The translations under genes and the position numbers were made by a program. DNA of 64,000 bases from Pedobacter sp. SYSU D00535. Its GTDB lineage: Bacteria > Bacteroidota > Bacteroidia > Sphingobacteriales > Sphingobacteriaceae. Positions 1 to 9,867 of this stretch are shown piece by piece. The stretch covers positions 124,001 through 188,000 of the forward strand of contig NZ_JAFEWD010000001.1 in the NCBI RefSeq assembly GCF_017355855.1, written 5' to 3'. Position 1 is the first letter of the stretch. Each line of letters begins with the position of its first letter. The notes beneath the pieces are model-generated. The model was not told the DNA's origin. It searched no databases and saw nothing but the letters and a program-made list of their open reading frames with translations.

Positions 1-2
1 TC

Positions 3-3000
3 TTTGTCCCGGCGGAACGCTTGTACAAGCGCTGGGTAAAAAAGCAATACTATGGCCGGCGACAACGGCCCGCCGCCTCAGGCTACCTGGTTTTCAATAA
101 ACCGTTCTATAAGCCCCTCGATACGGTAAAATTTAAAGCCTATTTGCTTAAACCGAAGGCTCATAAGCCCTTGGATTTGCCACTACAGGTGATACTTAAT
201 ACACCGCAGGGCAAATCGCTGAAACTTGGTGGGGCCTTATCGCCCCACCCAGGTGCCTATCATTTTGCGTTTCCCCTGCATGACAGCCTGAAGCTGCAGC
301 TCGACAGAACCTACCGCATTCAATTGAAACACCGGAACAAGCAGTACTATGAAGGTACTTTCGAATACGAAGAATATGAATTAAAGTCAATCTCCTTTAG
401 TATGCGCGGCGACAAGCCCGAGCACTCTCGAAAGCAAGCCCAGTCGCTTTACTTCCGGGCGCTCGACGAGAACGGCTTGAACGTACTCGATGGCCGGGTA
501 GAGCTGCTGATTCGGACCCAGTCTGTTTCCGGTTTCAAGAAGGACAGAGTGTTTGTGCCAGACACCCTTTGGAAACACCAACTGAAACTAGACGCGCTGG
601 GAGAAACCCGGCTCGTGCTGCCCGATTCTATTTTTCCGCATGCAGATTTAGAGTATGTAGCTGAAGCAACTTTCCTCAATAGCAATAACGAGGAAAGGGA
701 TGCCTCCGAACATTTCGATTTTCAAGATGAACCGGGAAGCGACCTGGAATTTGAATTGAAGGCTGATAGCCTGTATCTCTCTTTCCGTGATCCTGCTGAG
801 CGGAAAAGGGAGGTAACGATCAGGGCCCTGGACCAGAACGGGGATGAAATCGATCAATTCAGGGCCAGCGTTCCTGGTGCTGCTCCAATAAATTTGCAGG
901 CCGCCGAGTACGAGGTGGAAGGAGAAGATGTTTCTGACTGGTATGAGTTTGAGCAGGACGAGCATCGTGTGTCAGCCGCTGCCCGCAGGACCGCCGATTC
1001 GATTTTGGTCAGCATTACCAATCCACGAAGGATCCCAATCTGGTATACGGTGTTTAAGGGAAATAAGGTGGTCGACAGAGGAACCACTATCGATTCCGGC
1101 TATAGAAGTGCCTGGCGAGGGAAAGAGAAGGCGACGTTCAGTTACAGCTTTATCTGGGCGGGAGAAAGCGTTGGGGCGAATACCGAGGCGCAGTTTGCAG
1201 AGAAGCAGTTGCAGCTGGACGTTCGGCAACCGCTCGTGGTATCGCCCAGGGAGCGCGCAGAAATGGAGGTTTCAGTTAGGGATGCGAAAGGTAAGGCTGT
1301 TGAAGGGGTCGACCTTACTGCATTTTCCATTACCTCCAAGTTCGATTATCAGGTCCCTCACATACCCTACTTCGGCCGGCGGGCTAAGGCGATACGCTGG
1401 AAACAGGAATTGGAAACAGATGAGGGTTTCAGTGGAAGCAGCAAGCTTGCCTGGGAACGCTGGGGACGGGAGCTGGGCCTGGATTCCATCGCCTATTTTC
1501 GTTTCACACATCCGCAGAAAGAATATAAATACTATGAAAGCGATCCTGATTCCATCACCCAGATTGCTCCCTTTGTGGTGGAGAACGGCGAGATTCTGCC
1601 TGTCCACATCCTTTATATCAACGATAGACCAGTCTATTTCAGTCGGGCGCAACAGCTCAGGCGTTACTCCTTCAAGGTGGAGCCGGGTCTTTTGAATCTC
1701 CGATTCCGGCTGAAAGATAGAATTATAGATGTTGCCGGAGTGAGGGTAGAAAAAGGGAAGAGGCTGGTCATTAGTTTCAACGCAGACCCAAGTCAGCATA
1801 TAAACCTCTCCATTGCTAAAGCTCCCCCCGTGCTCAGTGACGCAGAGGCCAATGTACTGAACCGGTACATGATTTCAGTAGCCGATACCTGGAGCCCGCG
1901 TTATGCAACGGTAAAAGGTCCCGATAACGTATTTCTGCTTTCTTCGGGCGGCGACTCCTATTTCCAGAGCCACCCGAAATTAGTGGGCCCCTTGTCGTAT
2001 AATGTGGCGGAGTTTCAGGTCAAAGGAGAGAAGCCCCTCACTTTTACAGCCGAGCCGAATTATTCCTATACGTTCCAGCCCGGATTGATCAAACAAAAAT
2101 CTATTGATACCAAATATCCTTTTAATGTGGCTACCAGCGGAACTACTCCCGTTCCCGGCTATAAGGAACGGGTGCTGACCAACAGGGAGCTGGATAGCAT
2201 CTGGACAGATTACCTGGATCTTCGCAGTCATACCACCCACCTTTTTGATTTTCCAAATAAGAACTTGGGTTCAGCCCGTCTCCAGATCCGGCTGACAGAA
2301 CCGGGCGACAAGCAAGACAGACAGCTGATCAAAAGTGTCTTACTGTATCGGAACGATGATCCTGATTTTCTGAGGATCTATCCCGGCAGGGAAACCAACC
2401 TCGGCTACCTGGAACCGGGAGATTACCGTCTGTTGCTGCTCCTCAAAGGGAACCGCTACCTGCCGCCTCAACACCTGAAACTCCTGCCGAGCGGAAGAAA
2501 CCTCGTAAGCATTCCCTTCGCTGAAATATGTCCGGCAGATTCCATGAGCAGGCACATAGGAGAACAGATTGCCGAGGCTGCGATGGGAAAACTCCCGGTT
2601 TCCAACCTGATGACGGAGCAGATCAAGCAGCGTTTTAACGAGCAGTACCTTGACCCGGCCATCTATACCGGAAGAATTACGGGAACGGTGTTCGATAAGT
2701 CTGATAAGGAGCCCTTACCTGGCGTGATGATCAAAATCAAGGGGACTTCTGTGACAACGGTAACCGGCATAGACGGAACATTTAGTCTCCGCGTACCTCC
2801 CCGAGGGAAGCTGGTAATTAGCTTCGTAGGATATAATCCGATGGAACTGGATATTGAGCCTGGCCGACACAAAGATATTTATCTGGAACAGAGTGAAATG
2901 CAGCTGCAGGAAGTTGTGGTGGTAGGCTACGGCAAGCGGGAGATGGAGCAGAGTTTACAGGGCTATCTGGCAGGTGCGGACATACGGCGAAGTATGACGG

Positions 3001-5192
3001 CCTCGGTATCCACTATTACGGTGCGAGGACTGTCCTCGGCTGGAAGCGCTGGTCCCCTGTACATTGTCGACGGTATTCCTCAGGAGAATGCCCTGAGCCA
3101 GCTGAGCCCGGATGAGATTGCGGAGCTGAATACTTTACAGATGGAAGCTGCAACCGCTATTTATGGAGCGAGAGCGGCGAACGGCGTGATCATCATCACC
3201 ACTAAAAAAGGAAAGGCAAAAGCTGAAAAAGAGGCGGCAGAGGCTGCAATGGCCGGACAGGGAGCTACGCTCAGGAAAAATTTCTCCGACTATGCCTTCT
3301 GGCAACCCTCCCTGCGAACTAATACGGAGGGTAAGGCTCGCTTCTCCGTTACTTTTCCTGACGACATCACCAACTGGCGCACCTTCGTCATCGCTATGAA
3401 CGGGAAGGAACAGAGCGGCTATGCTGAGAACAGCATTAAGGCCTTCCGGCCGCTAAGTGCAACTTTCGTAAGTCCGGCCTTCGCTATCGCCGGCGACCGT
3501 TTTCATCCATTGGGCAAAATCTCCAATTACACCACGGAGGCAACCTCCCTGCAACGGCAGTTTATTTTTAACGACCAGGTCCTGCTGAACAGCAGCATTA
3601 AAGTACTCCATTCACACATCGACACCCTTCAGGTGCTGGCTGCCGGCAGCGACAGCCTGAAGTTCAGATACACCCTACAGAAAGCAAGCAGCTATACGGA
3701 TGGGGAAGAACGCAACATTCCTTTATTCCGGGCCGGAGTACAGGAAACAAAGGGAGTGTTCAGCAGCCTGGAAGGTGATACTACCCTTACACTTAGTTTT
3801 GACCCGGCACTGGGTCCTGTCACTTTTCGGGCCGAGGCTTCTGTTTTGCCGGTGTTGCTGGATGAGACGGAGCGTCTGCGGAATTACCCCTACCTCTGTA
3901 ACGAGCAGATGGCCTCGAAGTTGAAATCGCTGTTGCTGGAAAGGAAGATCAGGGCGTACCTGGGCCAGCCTTTCGAGCACGATCGCGACATTAAATCCCT
4001 GATCAAAAAACTGGAAGAAGGCCGCCGGACAGATGGCACCTGGGGCTGGTGGAAGCACGGTGAGACCGAATGGTGGATCAGCCGCCACGCAGTGGAAGCC
4101 TATGTCGCTGCGGCGGAAGCTAAATTTGACATTCCGGTCCCCCGCCAGGAGTTGAAGGACTACCTCACGTATCAGCTTTCCAGCGCTAAAGGAATGGATA
4201 AGCTGGACGTCATGCTCATGCTGGAAAAGCTAGGTAGTGCCGTGGATTACCGGAGCCATATCGCGCTGTATGAGCGGGAATTGAAACAGGCCACGTTGAA
4301 ACCCGGCTTGTATAATCAGTTTAAGCTGCTAGCCATGAAACAAAAAGCGGGCATGACCATATCCATCGACTCGCTGCTTCAGCATCGGCGCCAGACCATG
4401 TTTGGGAGCCTTTACTTCGGAAATGACAGTTACCGCCTCTTCGACAACAGCATCCAGACAACAATCCTTGCTTACCAGATCATCAAAGCGGATGGAAGGC
4501 AGCCCGATCTCTTAAGGAAAATGAGGAACTACTTTCTAGAACAGCGCAGGGATGGGCAATGGCGAAATACTTACGAGTCCTCCCTTATCCTCGAGACGAT
4601 ACTGCCGGATCTACTAAAAGGGGGAAGTCAGCCTGCAGCGCCTTCGGTCCGGTTATCCGGTGCATTGGAGGAAACCGTCAGCACTTTTCCCTATAGCCGC
4701 GAACTGCAAGCTGGCGCAAAGCTCACCGTAGAAAAACAGGGAGATCTCCCTATCTATATCACCGGGTACCAGCAATACTGGAACGCTGTACCTGAAAAAG
4801 TATCAAAAGATTTCAGGGTGGACACCCGCTTTATAGATAACAAAGGAGCAGTGCTCAGCAAGCTGAAAGGCGGGGTGCCGGTAATCCTGACGGCGCAGGT
4901 ACAGGTAAAGGCCGATGCCGATTACGTCATGATCGAAATTCCCATCCCAGCCGGATGTTCCTACGAGGAAAAAGAACAAAGCTGGCGGGGACTCGAAATA
5001 CACCGCGAATACTTCAAGCACAAGGTGAGTATCTTCTGCCGCAAGCTGAAGCAGGGCGAGCACTCCTTCGAGATCAAGCTCATGCCCCGCTACAGCGGCG
5101 ACTTCCAGCTAAACCCCGCCAAAGCGGAGATGATGTACTTCCCGGTATTTTATGGAAGAGAGGGAATGAGGCAAGTAAGGATAGGGGAGTAG
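3..5192 (+). CDS. Alpha-2-macroglobulin-like protein fused to a TonB plug (5' partial)
   Basis: The frame is open to the left edge, so the true start lies outside the window. Numbered from position 21, the visible 1723 residues begin in a macroglobulin MG2 domain (PFYKPLDTVKFKAYL near residue 29). A carboxypeptidase-regulatory-like domain begins near residue 884 (GRITGTVFD). A SusC/RagA-type plug follows at about 965-1070 (VVVVGYGKRE, VRGLSSA, PLYIVDG, AIYGARAANGVI). The macroglobulin core resumes near 1090 (NWRTFVIAMNG) and reaches a thioester motif C-N-E-Q at C1293-Q1296, then an all-helical complement-like domain. Bacterial macroglobulins trap proteases through this thioester in the periplasm or at the surface. 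The plug embedded in a macroglobulin suggests anchoring to or signalling through an outer-membrane partner, which is inference. The stop TAG is followed by repeats. Confidence 0.85.
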   Translation, partial: FVPAERLYKRWVKKQYYGRRQRPAASGYLVFNKPFYKPLDTVKFKAYLLKPKAHKPLDLPLQVILNTPQGKSLKLGGALSPHPGAYHFAFPLHDSLKLQLDRTYRIQLKHRNKQYYEGTFEYEEYELKSISFSMRGDKPEHSRKQAQSLYFRALDENGLNVLDGRVELLIRTQSVSGFKKDRVFVPDTLWKHQLKLDALGETRLVLPDSIFPHADLEYVAEATFLNSNNEERDASEHFDFQDEPGSDLEFELKADSLYLSFRDPAERKREVTIRALDQNGDEIDQFRASVPGAAPINLQAAEYEVEGEDVSDWYEFEQDEHRVSAAARRTADSILVSITNPRRIPIWYTVFKGNKVVDRGTTIDSGYRSAWRGKEKATFSYSFIWAGESVGANTEAQFAEKQLQLDVRQPLVVSPRERAEMEVSVRDAKGKAVEGVDLTAFSITSKFDYQVPHIPYFGRRAKAIRWKQELETDEGFSGSSKLAWERWGRELGLDSIAYFRFTHPQKEYKYYESDPDSITQIAPFVVENGEILPVHILYINDRPVYFSRAQQLRRYSFKVEPGLLNLRFRLKDRIIDVAGVRVEKGKRLVISFNADPSQHINLSIAKAPPVLSDAEANVLNRYMISVADTWSPRYATVKGPDNVFLLSSGGDSYFQSHPKLVGPLSYNVAEFQVKGEKPLTFTAEPNYSYTFQPGLIKQKSIDTKYPFNVATSGTTPVPGYKERVLTNRELDSIWTDYLDLRSHTTHLFDFPNKNLGSARLQIRLTEPGDKQDRQLIKSVLLYRNDDPDFLRIYPGRETNLGYLEPGDYRLLLLLKGNRYLPPQHLKLLPSGRNLVSIPFAEICPADSMSRHIGEQIAEAAMGKLPVSNLMTEQIKQRFNEQYLDPAIYTGRITGTVFDKSDKEPLPGVMIKIKGTSVTTVTGIDGTFSLRVPPRGKLVISFVGYNPMELDIEPGRHKDIYLEQSEMQLQEVVVVGYGKREMEQSLQGYLAGADIRRSMTASVSTITVRGLSSAGSAGPLYIVDGIPQENALSQLSPDEIAELNTLQMEAATAIYGARAANGVIIITTKKGKAKAEKEAAEAAMAGQGATLRKNFSDYAFWQPSLRTNTEGKARFSVTFPDDITNWRTFVIAMNGKEQSGYAENSIKAFRPLSATFVSPAFAIAGDRFHPLGKISNYTTEATSLQRQFIFNDQVLLNSSIKVLHSHIDTLQVLAAGSDSLKFRYTLQKASSYTDGEERNIPLFRAGVQETKGVFSSLEGDTTLTLSFDPALGPVTFRAEASVLPVLLDETERLRNYPYLCNEQMASKLKSLLLERKIRAYLGQPFEHDRDIKSLIKKLEEGRRTDGTWGWWKHGETEWWISRHAVEAYVAAAEAKFDIPVPRQELKDYLTYQLSSAKGMDKLDVMLMLEKLGSAVDYRSHIALYERELKQATLKPGLYNQFKLLAMKQKAGMTISIDSLLQHRRQTMFGSLYFGNDSYRLFDNSIQTTILAYQIIKADGRQPDLLRKMRNYFLEQRRDGQWRNTYESSLILETILPDLLKGGSQPAAPSVRLSGALEETVSTFPYSRELQAGAKLTVEKQGDLPIYITGYQQYWNAVPEKVSKDFRVDTRFIDNKGAVLSKLKGGVPVILTAQVQVKADADYVMIEIPIPAGCSYEEKEQSWRGLEIHREYFKHKVSIFCRKLKQGEHSFEIKLMPRYSGDFQLNPAKAEMMYFPVFYGREGMRQVRIGE

Positions 5193-5242
5193 TAGATGGC
5201 TATCTTCCTGCATTTGGACGTCCGCAGGAGGAGAGACCCCTG

Positions 5243-5360
5243 TAACTCTAATCGCACTATTGTTGATTCGAAGGGTCGGACTTCCCTCAGTGCCGGCAAA
5301 AATTCTGGCAGCAGCAGCAGGCCCTGTGTAATGGAAAAGGGCATTGGCTGGCAGTGAAAC
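5243..5360 (+). repeat. Degenerate fragment of repeat element A (type II)
   Basis: This stretch repeats the end of the second linker type (CTCTAATCGCACTAT), the GTTGATYCG junction, the outer-stem arm GGACTTCCC and the GTGCCGGCAAAA segment seen in intact A copies. It carries a type II left arm (TTCTGGCAGCAGC). The matching right half of the stem-loop is missing, so the copy is truncated. From 5361 to 5595 I see no gene. Confidence 0.7.
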
Positions 5361-5595
5361 CTAAGCGAGGTGAGCCAGAAACGAAGAATGCGCTTGCCAT
5401 GACGGGAGCGACCGTTAACCCGAGAACGCTTTCAATTGAAAAGCAGAGCTACGTTGATTTGGTAAGGTCATCAGGGTTGTCCTCCGCTGGCGAAGGTGCC
5501 GATAGGCGGAGGTGGATAAAGCACTTTTTAAGCTCCTCCACTTTTTCTTAAATTCTATGAATTAGCTTTTTAATATCACTTGCACCCAGCCAAGG

Positions 5596-6046
5596 TCCAA
5601 TCTCCAAGTACAAGCCAGCTGATGCGCAAATTTTTCCCGGAACTTACGGGACGGCGGGCCCATTGATCAACGTAGCTGCAAGTTTTCAACTTAGCTAACC
5701 GGTACTACCCTTGATAAAAGGTACCACGGTTGAAGGGACGATGATATTTAGTACTACCGTTGATCCGGAGGGCCCGGACTTCCCTCAGTGCCGGAAAAAG
5801 TTCCTGGATCAGCAGGGTTTGAGCAATGGAAGAGGGCATTGGCTGGTTGGCTGAAGCCCAAGCCTTGTGCGGTTAGGGCCAAGCAGGCGCAGCCCTCGAG
5901 CGCTGATGCAGGAACTGTGCGGCTGTCTTGCGCGAAAAGGCACCTTGGGAAGTCCTTGAGTTTTTCAGATGTTAATTTGATTTTTAATGGCCTGAAAGAG
6001 AACGCTTCGCTAAGTTTTGCCCAACTTTTTGTCAAGAAAAAGTTGG
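5596..6046 (+). repeat. Partial composite repeat: B right half, linker, A type I, end hairpin
   Basis: The segment starts inside element B, with its right arm AGCTGATGCGCAAATTT and GGAACTTACGGG. It continues through the linker (GCTAACCGGTACTACCC) into a full type I element A from 5757. It ends in a perfect 10-bp hairpin at 6021-6046 (CCAACTTTTT, loop GTCAAG, AAAAAGTTGG). The left half of B is absent, so this is a 5'-truncated copy of the unit seen whole at 17681-18231. Reading frames stay open across it on both strands, but they follow the repeat and not a gene. Confidence 0.75.
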
Positions 6047-6166
6047 AGGAAAACTGCTAAATACGACAACCAAGCTTATCAATCACATCTTCCTAAATTC
6101 ATCTGATTGATACCTACTAATGTTATTACTACGTTTGATCCGGAGGGCTGTGTGAGAAAGGCACCT

Positions 6167-7088
6167 TGGGTTGCCCTCATAGCCAGGCAGGCCTAGTCCT
6201 TTTGTCTTGACACAAAAGGAAACAATGCCGAGCAAAGCGAGACCATGAACACCATTAAATAACAAATAAATTTGTGAATAACGTCAAGCCTTCCCGAATG
6301 TTCCTTGGCCGCACATACCAACCGCACAAATTTGCTCATCAGCTCGGGGCTGCGTCTGCTTGTCCCCTGAAACGCGCAAACCTTCACTTCAGACAACCAG
6401 CCAATGCCCCATCCTCCCGCGCAAAGTCAGCCGATGCGCAATTTTTCCCGGAACTTACGGGACGGCGGTCCCATTGATCAACGGAACTGCAAGTTTTCAA
6501 CTTAGCTAACCGGGTACTACCCTTGATAAAAGGTACCATGGTTGAAGGGACGATGATATTTAGTACTACCGTTGATCCGGAGGGCCCGGACTTCCCTCAG
6601 TGCCGGCAAAAGTTCCTGGATCAGCAGGGTTTGAGCAATGGAAGAGGGCATTGGCTGGTTGGCTGAAGCTCAAGGCTTGTGCGGTTAGGGCCAAGCAGGC
6701 GCAGCCCTCGCGCGCTGATGCAGGAACTGTGCGGCTGACTTGCGCGAAAAGGCACCTTGGGAAGTCCTTGACTTTTGCCCAACTTTTTGTCAAGAAAAAG
6801 TTGGAGGAAAAAAGGCACCTTGGGAAGTCCTTAAGTTTTTCAGTGTTTGATTTGATTTTTAATGGCCTGAAAGAAAACGCTTCGCTAAGTTTTGCCCAAC
6901 TTTTTGTCAAGAAAAAGTTGGAGGAAAAAAGGCACCTTGGGAAGTCCTTAAGTTTTTCAGTGTTTGACTTGATTTTTAATGGCCTGAAAGAAAACGCTTT
7001 GCTAAGTTTTGCGCAATTTTTTGTCAAGAGAACCGACCGTAGGGAGCTCATGAGTGCCGAAAGAAAACTAACGATTCGAAAAAGTTGT
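6167..7088 (+). repeat. Composite repeat with expanded tail (B-linker-A-hairpins)
   Basis: The outer left tag TGCCCTCATAGCC and a perfect 9-bp hairpin at 6197-6220 (TCCTTTTGT, loop CTTGAC, ACAAAAGGA) open the copy. Element B follows at about 6285-6480, then a linker, then type I element A from about 6570. The right end is amplified. Units starting GGCACCTTGGGAAGTCC begin at 6751, 6814 and 6931, the middle one being 117 bp. Each ends in a CCAACTTTTT-type hairpin (6779-6804, 6896-6921). The last hairpin (7014-7087) carries an insert of about 56 bp between its arms. Unit length is a multiple of three, which is why a long open frame runs through. Confidence 0.8.
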
Positions 7089-7257
7089 CGGATAACTGCT
7101 AAATAGCGCGATTGACTATTCTGGAGGCAAAGGCCTATTAGAAATTCAATAGCTGTAAGCACACACAACACGCCTGCGTCAACATATGAATTATTTGGGG
7201 CGTAACCCGCTTATCGCGACGGCCACAATTACGACACCTTAAAATAGCTTTTCGCAT

Positions 7258-9867
7258 TTAAAGCTTGTAGGGTTCTTGCTCCAACCAGTTCTTCCCAGCG
7301 GTAATTCCCACCTTTAGGGGCACAATGAATTTAGCCGTGTTTTCCATAATGCTTTGGATTGCCGGCACGATGTCGGGGAGTTCGGCGTCTACTGCGTCAA
7401 ACACCAACTCGTCATGCACCTGCAGGATAAGCCTCGTTTTGAGCGCCTTTCTGGAAATATACTCATCCACCTTTACCATCGCTTCCTTGATAATATCGGC
7501 AGCTAAGCCCTGAAGGGGGGCATTTACGGCAATGCGTTCAGCCATCTTCCGAGTTGTTCCGTTGCGGGAATCGATCCCCTCGATGTATCGTATTCTTCCG
7601 TAGCGCGTACGTGAAAAGCCGCGCTCCCGACTTTCTTCGATTGATCGTTCCAAATAGCTTTTAACCGAGCTGAATTCTTCAAAATAGGCATCGATAATTT
7701 CTTTCGCTTCCCGTTGTGAGATTTTGAGTCTGCTTGCAAGTCCCCAGGGCGTCATCCCATAAGCAATTCCAAAGTTTACGCTCTTAGCCTTGTTTCGCAT
7801 ATTTTTATTTACTGCACTTTCCTCCACTTTAAAAATCCTGCAGGCAGTGATGGTATGAATATCCTTATCAGCTCGAAATGCTTCAACTAAAAATTCATCT
7901 TCACTCAATGTTGCTAACAGCCTAAGCTCTATCTGGTTGTAATCGATGCTTAAAATACTTCTTTCCTCGCCTGAGGGGATAATGGCTCGTCTGACCTCCC
8001 GCCCAGCCTCGCTTTTGACAGGCAGATTTTGAAGATTCGGTTCGGTACAACTTAAGCGTCCGGTACCGGCCACGATCTGTTGGAAGTTGGGGTGGATCTT
8101 GTTAGTTTCAGGGTTCACATAGCGCGGAAGAGCCTGCACGTAAGTATTAATAATCTTGCTCAACTTCCGGTGCTCGAGGAGTTTGGCCACAAAAGGATAT
8201 TTGGGTGCAAGATCAATTAAAAAAGGTTCTGCCGTGGATATTTGACCTGTCTTGGTTTTTTTCAATTCCGATGCTTCCACTATCGTTCGCAAGACAGTGG
8301 CGGTTTGCGAAGGCGAACCTAAATTGAAACGAGAGCCTGCTAGTTCAAAAATCTCTTTCTCCAGCTCCTGTAGTTGAACGGAAAGTAGTTCTTCGATTTC
8401 AGCGAGGGCCGGCTCGTCTATGCGAATACCGCTAATCTCCATTCCGGCAATCACCTTTTGCAAGGGTAGCTCAATGTTTTCATATAAGGGCCGAAGATCA
8501 AGCCGGTCGAGTTCTTGTTCAATCTTTTCAGCAAGTTGGCTAAGCGCAGGTAGATAACTAAGCTGCTGATAAGGACCAAGCAATTCGTATTCAGAAAGCT
8601 GATACTTTTCCTTCAGGTATTCCCATTCAATTTTGGCATCAGGAGCTAAAAGGTAGGCAGCCAGAGAAAGGTCTTTCCACTTGCCGGGAGGCTGAAGGTC
8701 CATCGTCATGATTTTTTTTAGCAGCGGCTTCAGAAACCAACCATATACTTCTGCCTCGCTTTTGTCAAGTTCTGTCAAAAGTTCTCTCCATTGCATCCGA
8801 TCGGCGATTTGCAGTTCTACTGCTTCCTTTGCATCAAAATGAAAGAAGATACTTTTGCTAACGTCAGGCTGAAATGCCAGCGCTATTTGCTTTGCTTTAG
8901 AGATAGATTCAATACAGTCCTCCAGGGATGCTTTTTCCATCTTAAGCGCTATCCTGGAAGATGAAGCGGCACTGGCGCTTTCCTGCTTAATGAGCCCGGC
9001 TTTTAGTATTCGTTCTTTGATTCGAACAAACTCTAATTCCTCTAAAAGTTGAAGGAGCTCCGGTTCCATGGCCGGCTTTCGGATTAAGCTTGCCGGTTCC
9101 ACCTCAAAAGGCAACTTGTCCGCTAAACTGACCAGCTGTTTATTTTGCATCAATTGCTCCTGCGATTCGAGTATAGATTCACGAATCTTCGGTTGCCTGA
9201 TCTTTTCCGCTTCCTCAATGATATGTTCAATGTTTTTGAACTGAGCGAGCAAACTAGCTGCTGTTTTATCACCAATTCCTTTTATGCCGGCAATATTATC
9301 TGCGCTGTCGCCGCGAAGGGCAAGAAAGTCGGTAATCTGAGAAGGGTCTACACCGAACTTTCCCCGCACGCCCTCGGTATCGAGCGTCTCCATCACAGCC
9401 CCTTTATAAGCGGGCCTGAAAAGAAAAACATTTTCGTTCACTAATTGGGCAAAATCCTTATCGGGACTGACGATATAAACTGAATAGTTTTCTTTTTGAG
9501 ATCTTAGGGCAAGCGAAGCGAGTATGTCGTCGGCTTCCAGGCCATCCACTTTAAGAACAGGAATCTGCAAATACTCGAGCAATCGCAAAGCATAAGGGAA
9601 TGCCTCGGCGATTTCAGAGGGCATTTTTTCCCGGTTTGCTTTATAGTCGTCCGATAAGTCCAGGCGGTCCTTAGACTTTGAGTCTAGAGCTGCTGCCAGC
9701 GCATCCGGCTTTTCCTCCAGTAGAATTTGGAAGATGTAATTGAAAAATACAAGGCTCGTTCTTGTGTCAATTCCGGTACTGGTGCCGAAACGTTTTCCCA
9801 TTGTGGCGAAATGCGCCCGGTAGAGGAGGGGCATCACATCCAAAAGGAATAGTCTTTTCTTTTTCAT
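7258..9867 (-). CDS. polA: DNA polymerase I family protein, proofreading-degenerate paralogue
   Basis: An 869-residue family A DNA polymerase, shorter than the usual 920-950 residues. The N-terminal 5' nuclease domain keeps its acidic metal ligands (LLD at residue 7-9, DGLEADD, SPDKDF, RGDSADN with a helix-hairpin-helix IKGIGDKTA). The central 3'-5' exonuclease region has no DxE motif; the aligned stretch reads IALAFQPD, so proofreading is probably lost. The C-terminal polymerase domain has motif A (DYNQIELR), motif B (RNKAKSVNFGIAYG) and motif C (QVHDELVFD). The start ATG overlaps the uvsE stop as ATGA, so the two are co-translated. Pairing with a UV endonuclease suggests a repair polymerase that removes the nicked strand and fills in. 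A main replicative-repair PolA is expected elsewhere in the genome; that is inference. Confidence 0.9.
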   Translation of the reverse strand: MKKKRLFLLDVMPLLYRAHFATMGKRFGTSTGIDTRTSLVFFNYIFQILLEEKPDALAAALDSKSKDRLDLSDDYKANREKMPSEIAEAFPYALRLLEYLQIPVLKVDGLEADDILASLALRSQKENYSVYIVSPDKDFAQLVNENVFLFRPAYKGAVMETLDTEGVRGKFGVDPSQITDFLALRGDSADNIAGIKGIGDKTAASLLAQFKNIEHIIEEAEKIRQPKIRESILESQEQLMQNKQLVSLADKLPFEVEPASLIRKPAMEPELLQLLEELEFVRIKERILKAGLIKQESASAASSSRIALKMEKASLEDCIESISKAKQIALAFQPDVSKSIFFHFDAKEAVELQIADRMQWRELLTELDKSEAEVYGWFLKPLLKKIMTMDLQPPGKWKDLSLAAYLLAPDAKIEWEYLKEKYQLSEYELLGPYQQLSYLPALSQLAEKIEQELDRLDLRPLYENIELPLQKVIAGMEISGIRIDEPALAEIEELLSVQLQELEKEIFELAGSRFNLGSPSQTATVLRTIVEASELKKTKTGQISTAEPFLIDLAPKYPFVAKLLEHRKLSKIINTYVQALPRYVNPETNKIHPNFQQIVAGTGRLSCTEPNLQNLPVKSEAGREVRRAIIPSGEERSILSIDYNQIELRLLATLSEDEFLVEAFRADKDIHTITACRIFKVEESAVNKNMRNKAKSVNFGIAYGMTPWGLASRLKISQREAKEIIDAYFEEFSSVKSYLERSIEESRERGFSRTRYGRIRYIEGIDSRNGTTRKMAERIAVNAPLQGLAADIIKEAMVKVDEYISRKALKTRLILQVHDELVFDAVDAELPDIVPAIQSIMENTAKFIVPLKVGITAGKNWLEQEPYKL

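Noticed and set aside
928-1695. A 255-codon plus-strand frame inside the macroglobulin gene
   Set aside because: It is a shadow of the real frame, with Arg/Ser/Pro-rich composition and no domain.
6751-7088. Tandem units considered as a CRISPR array or minisatellite gene
   Set aside because: Units are 63-117 bp with no unique spacers, and no cas genes are present; they are parts of the composite element.
5788-7106. Open frames running through the repeats, e.g. 5788-6060 and 6600-7106
   Set aside because: The same peptide-like reading recurs only because the DNA repeats; frames are open on both strands, and base changes preserve hairpin pairing and not codons. I treat them as non-coding.
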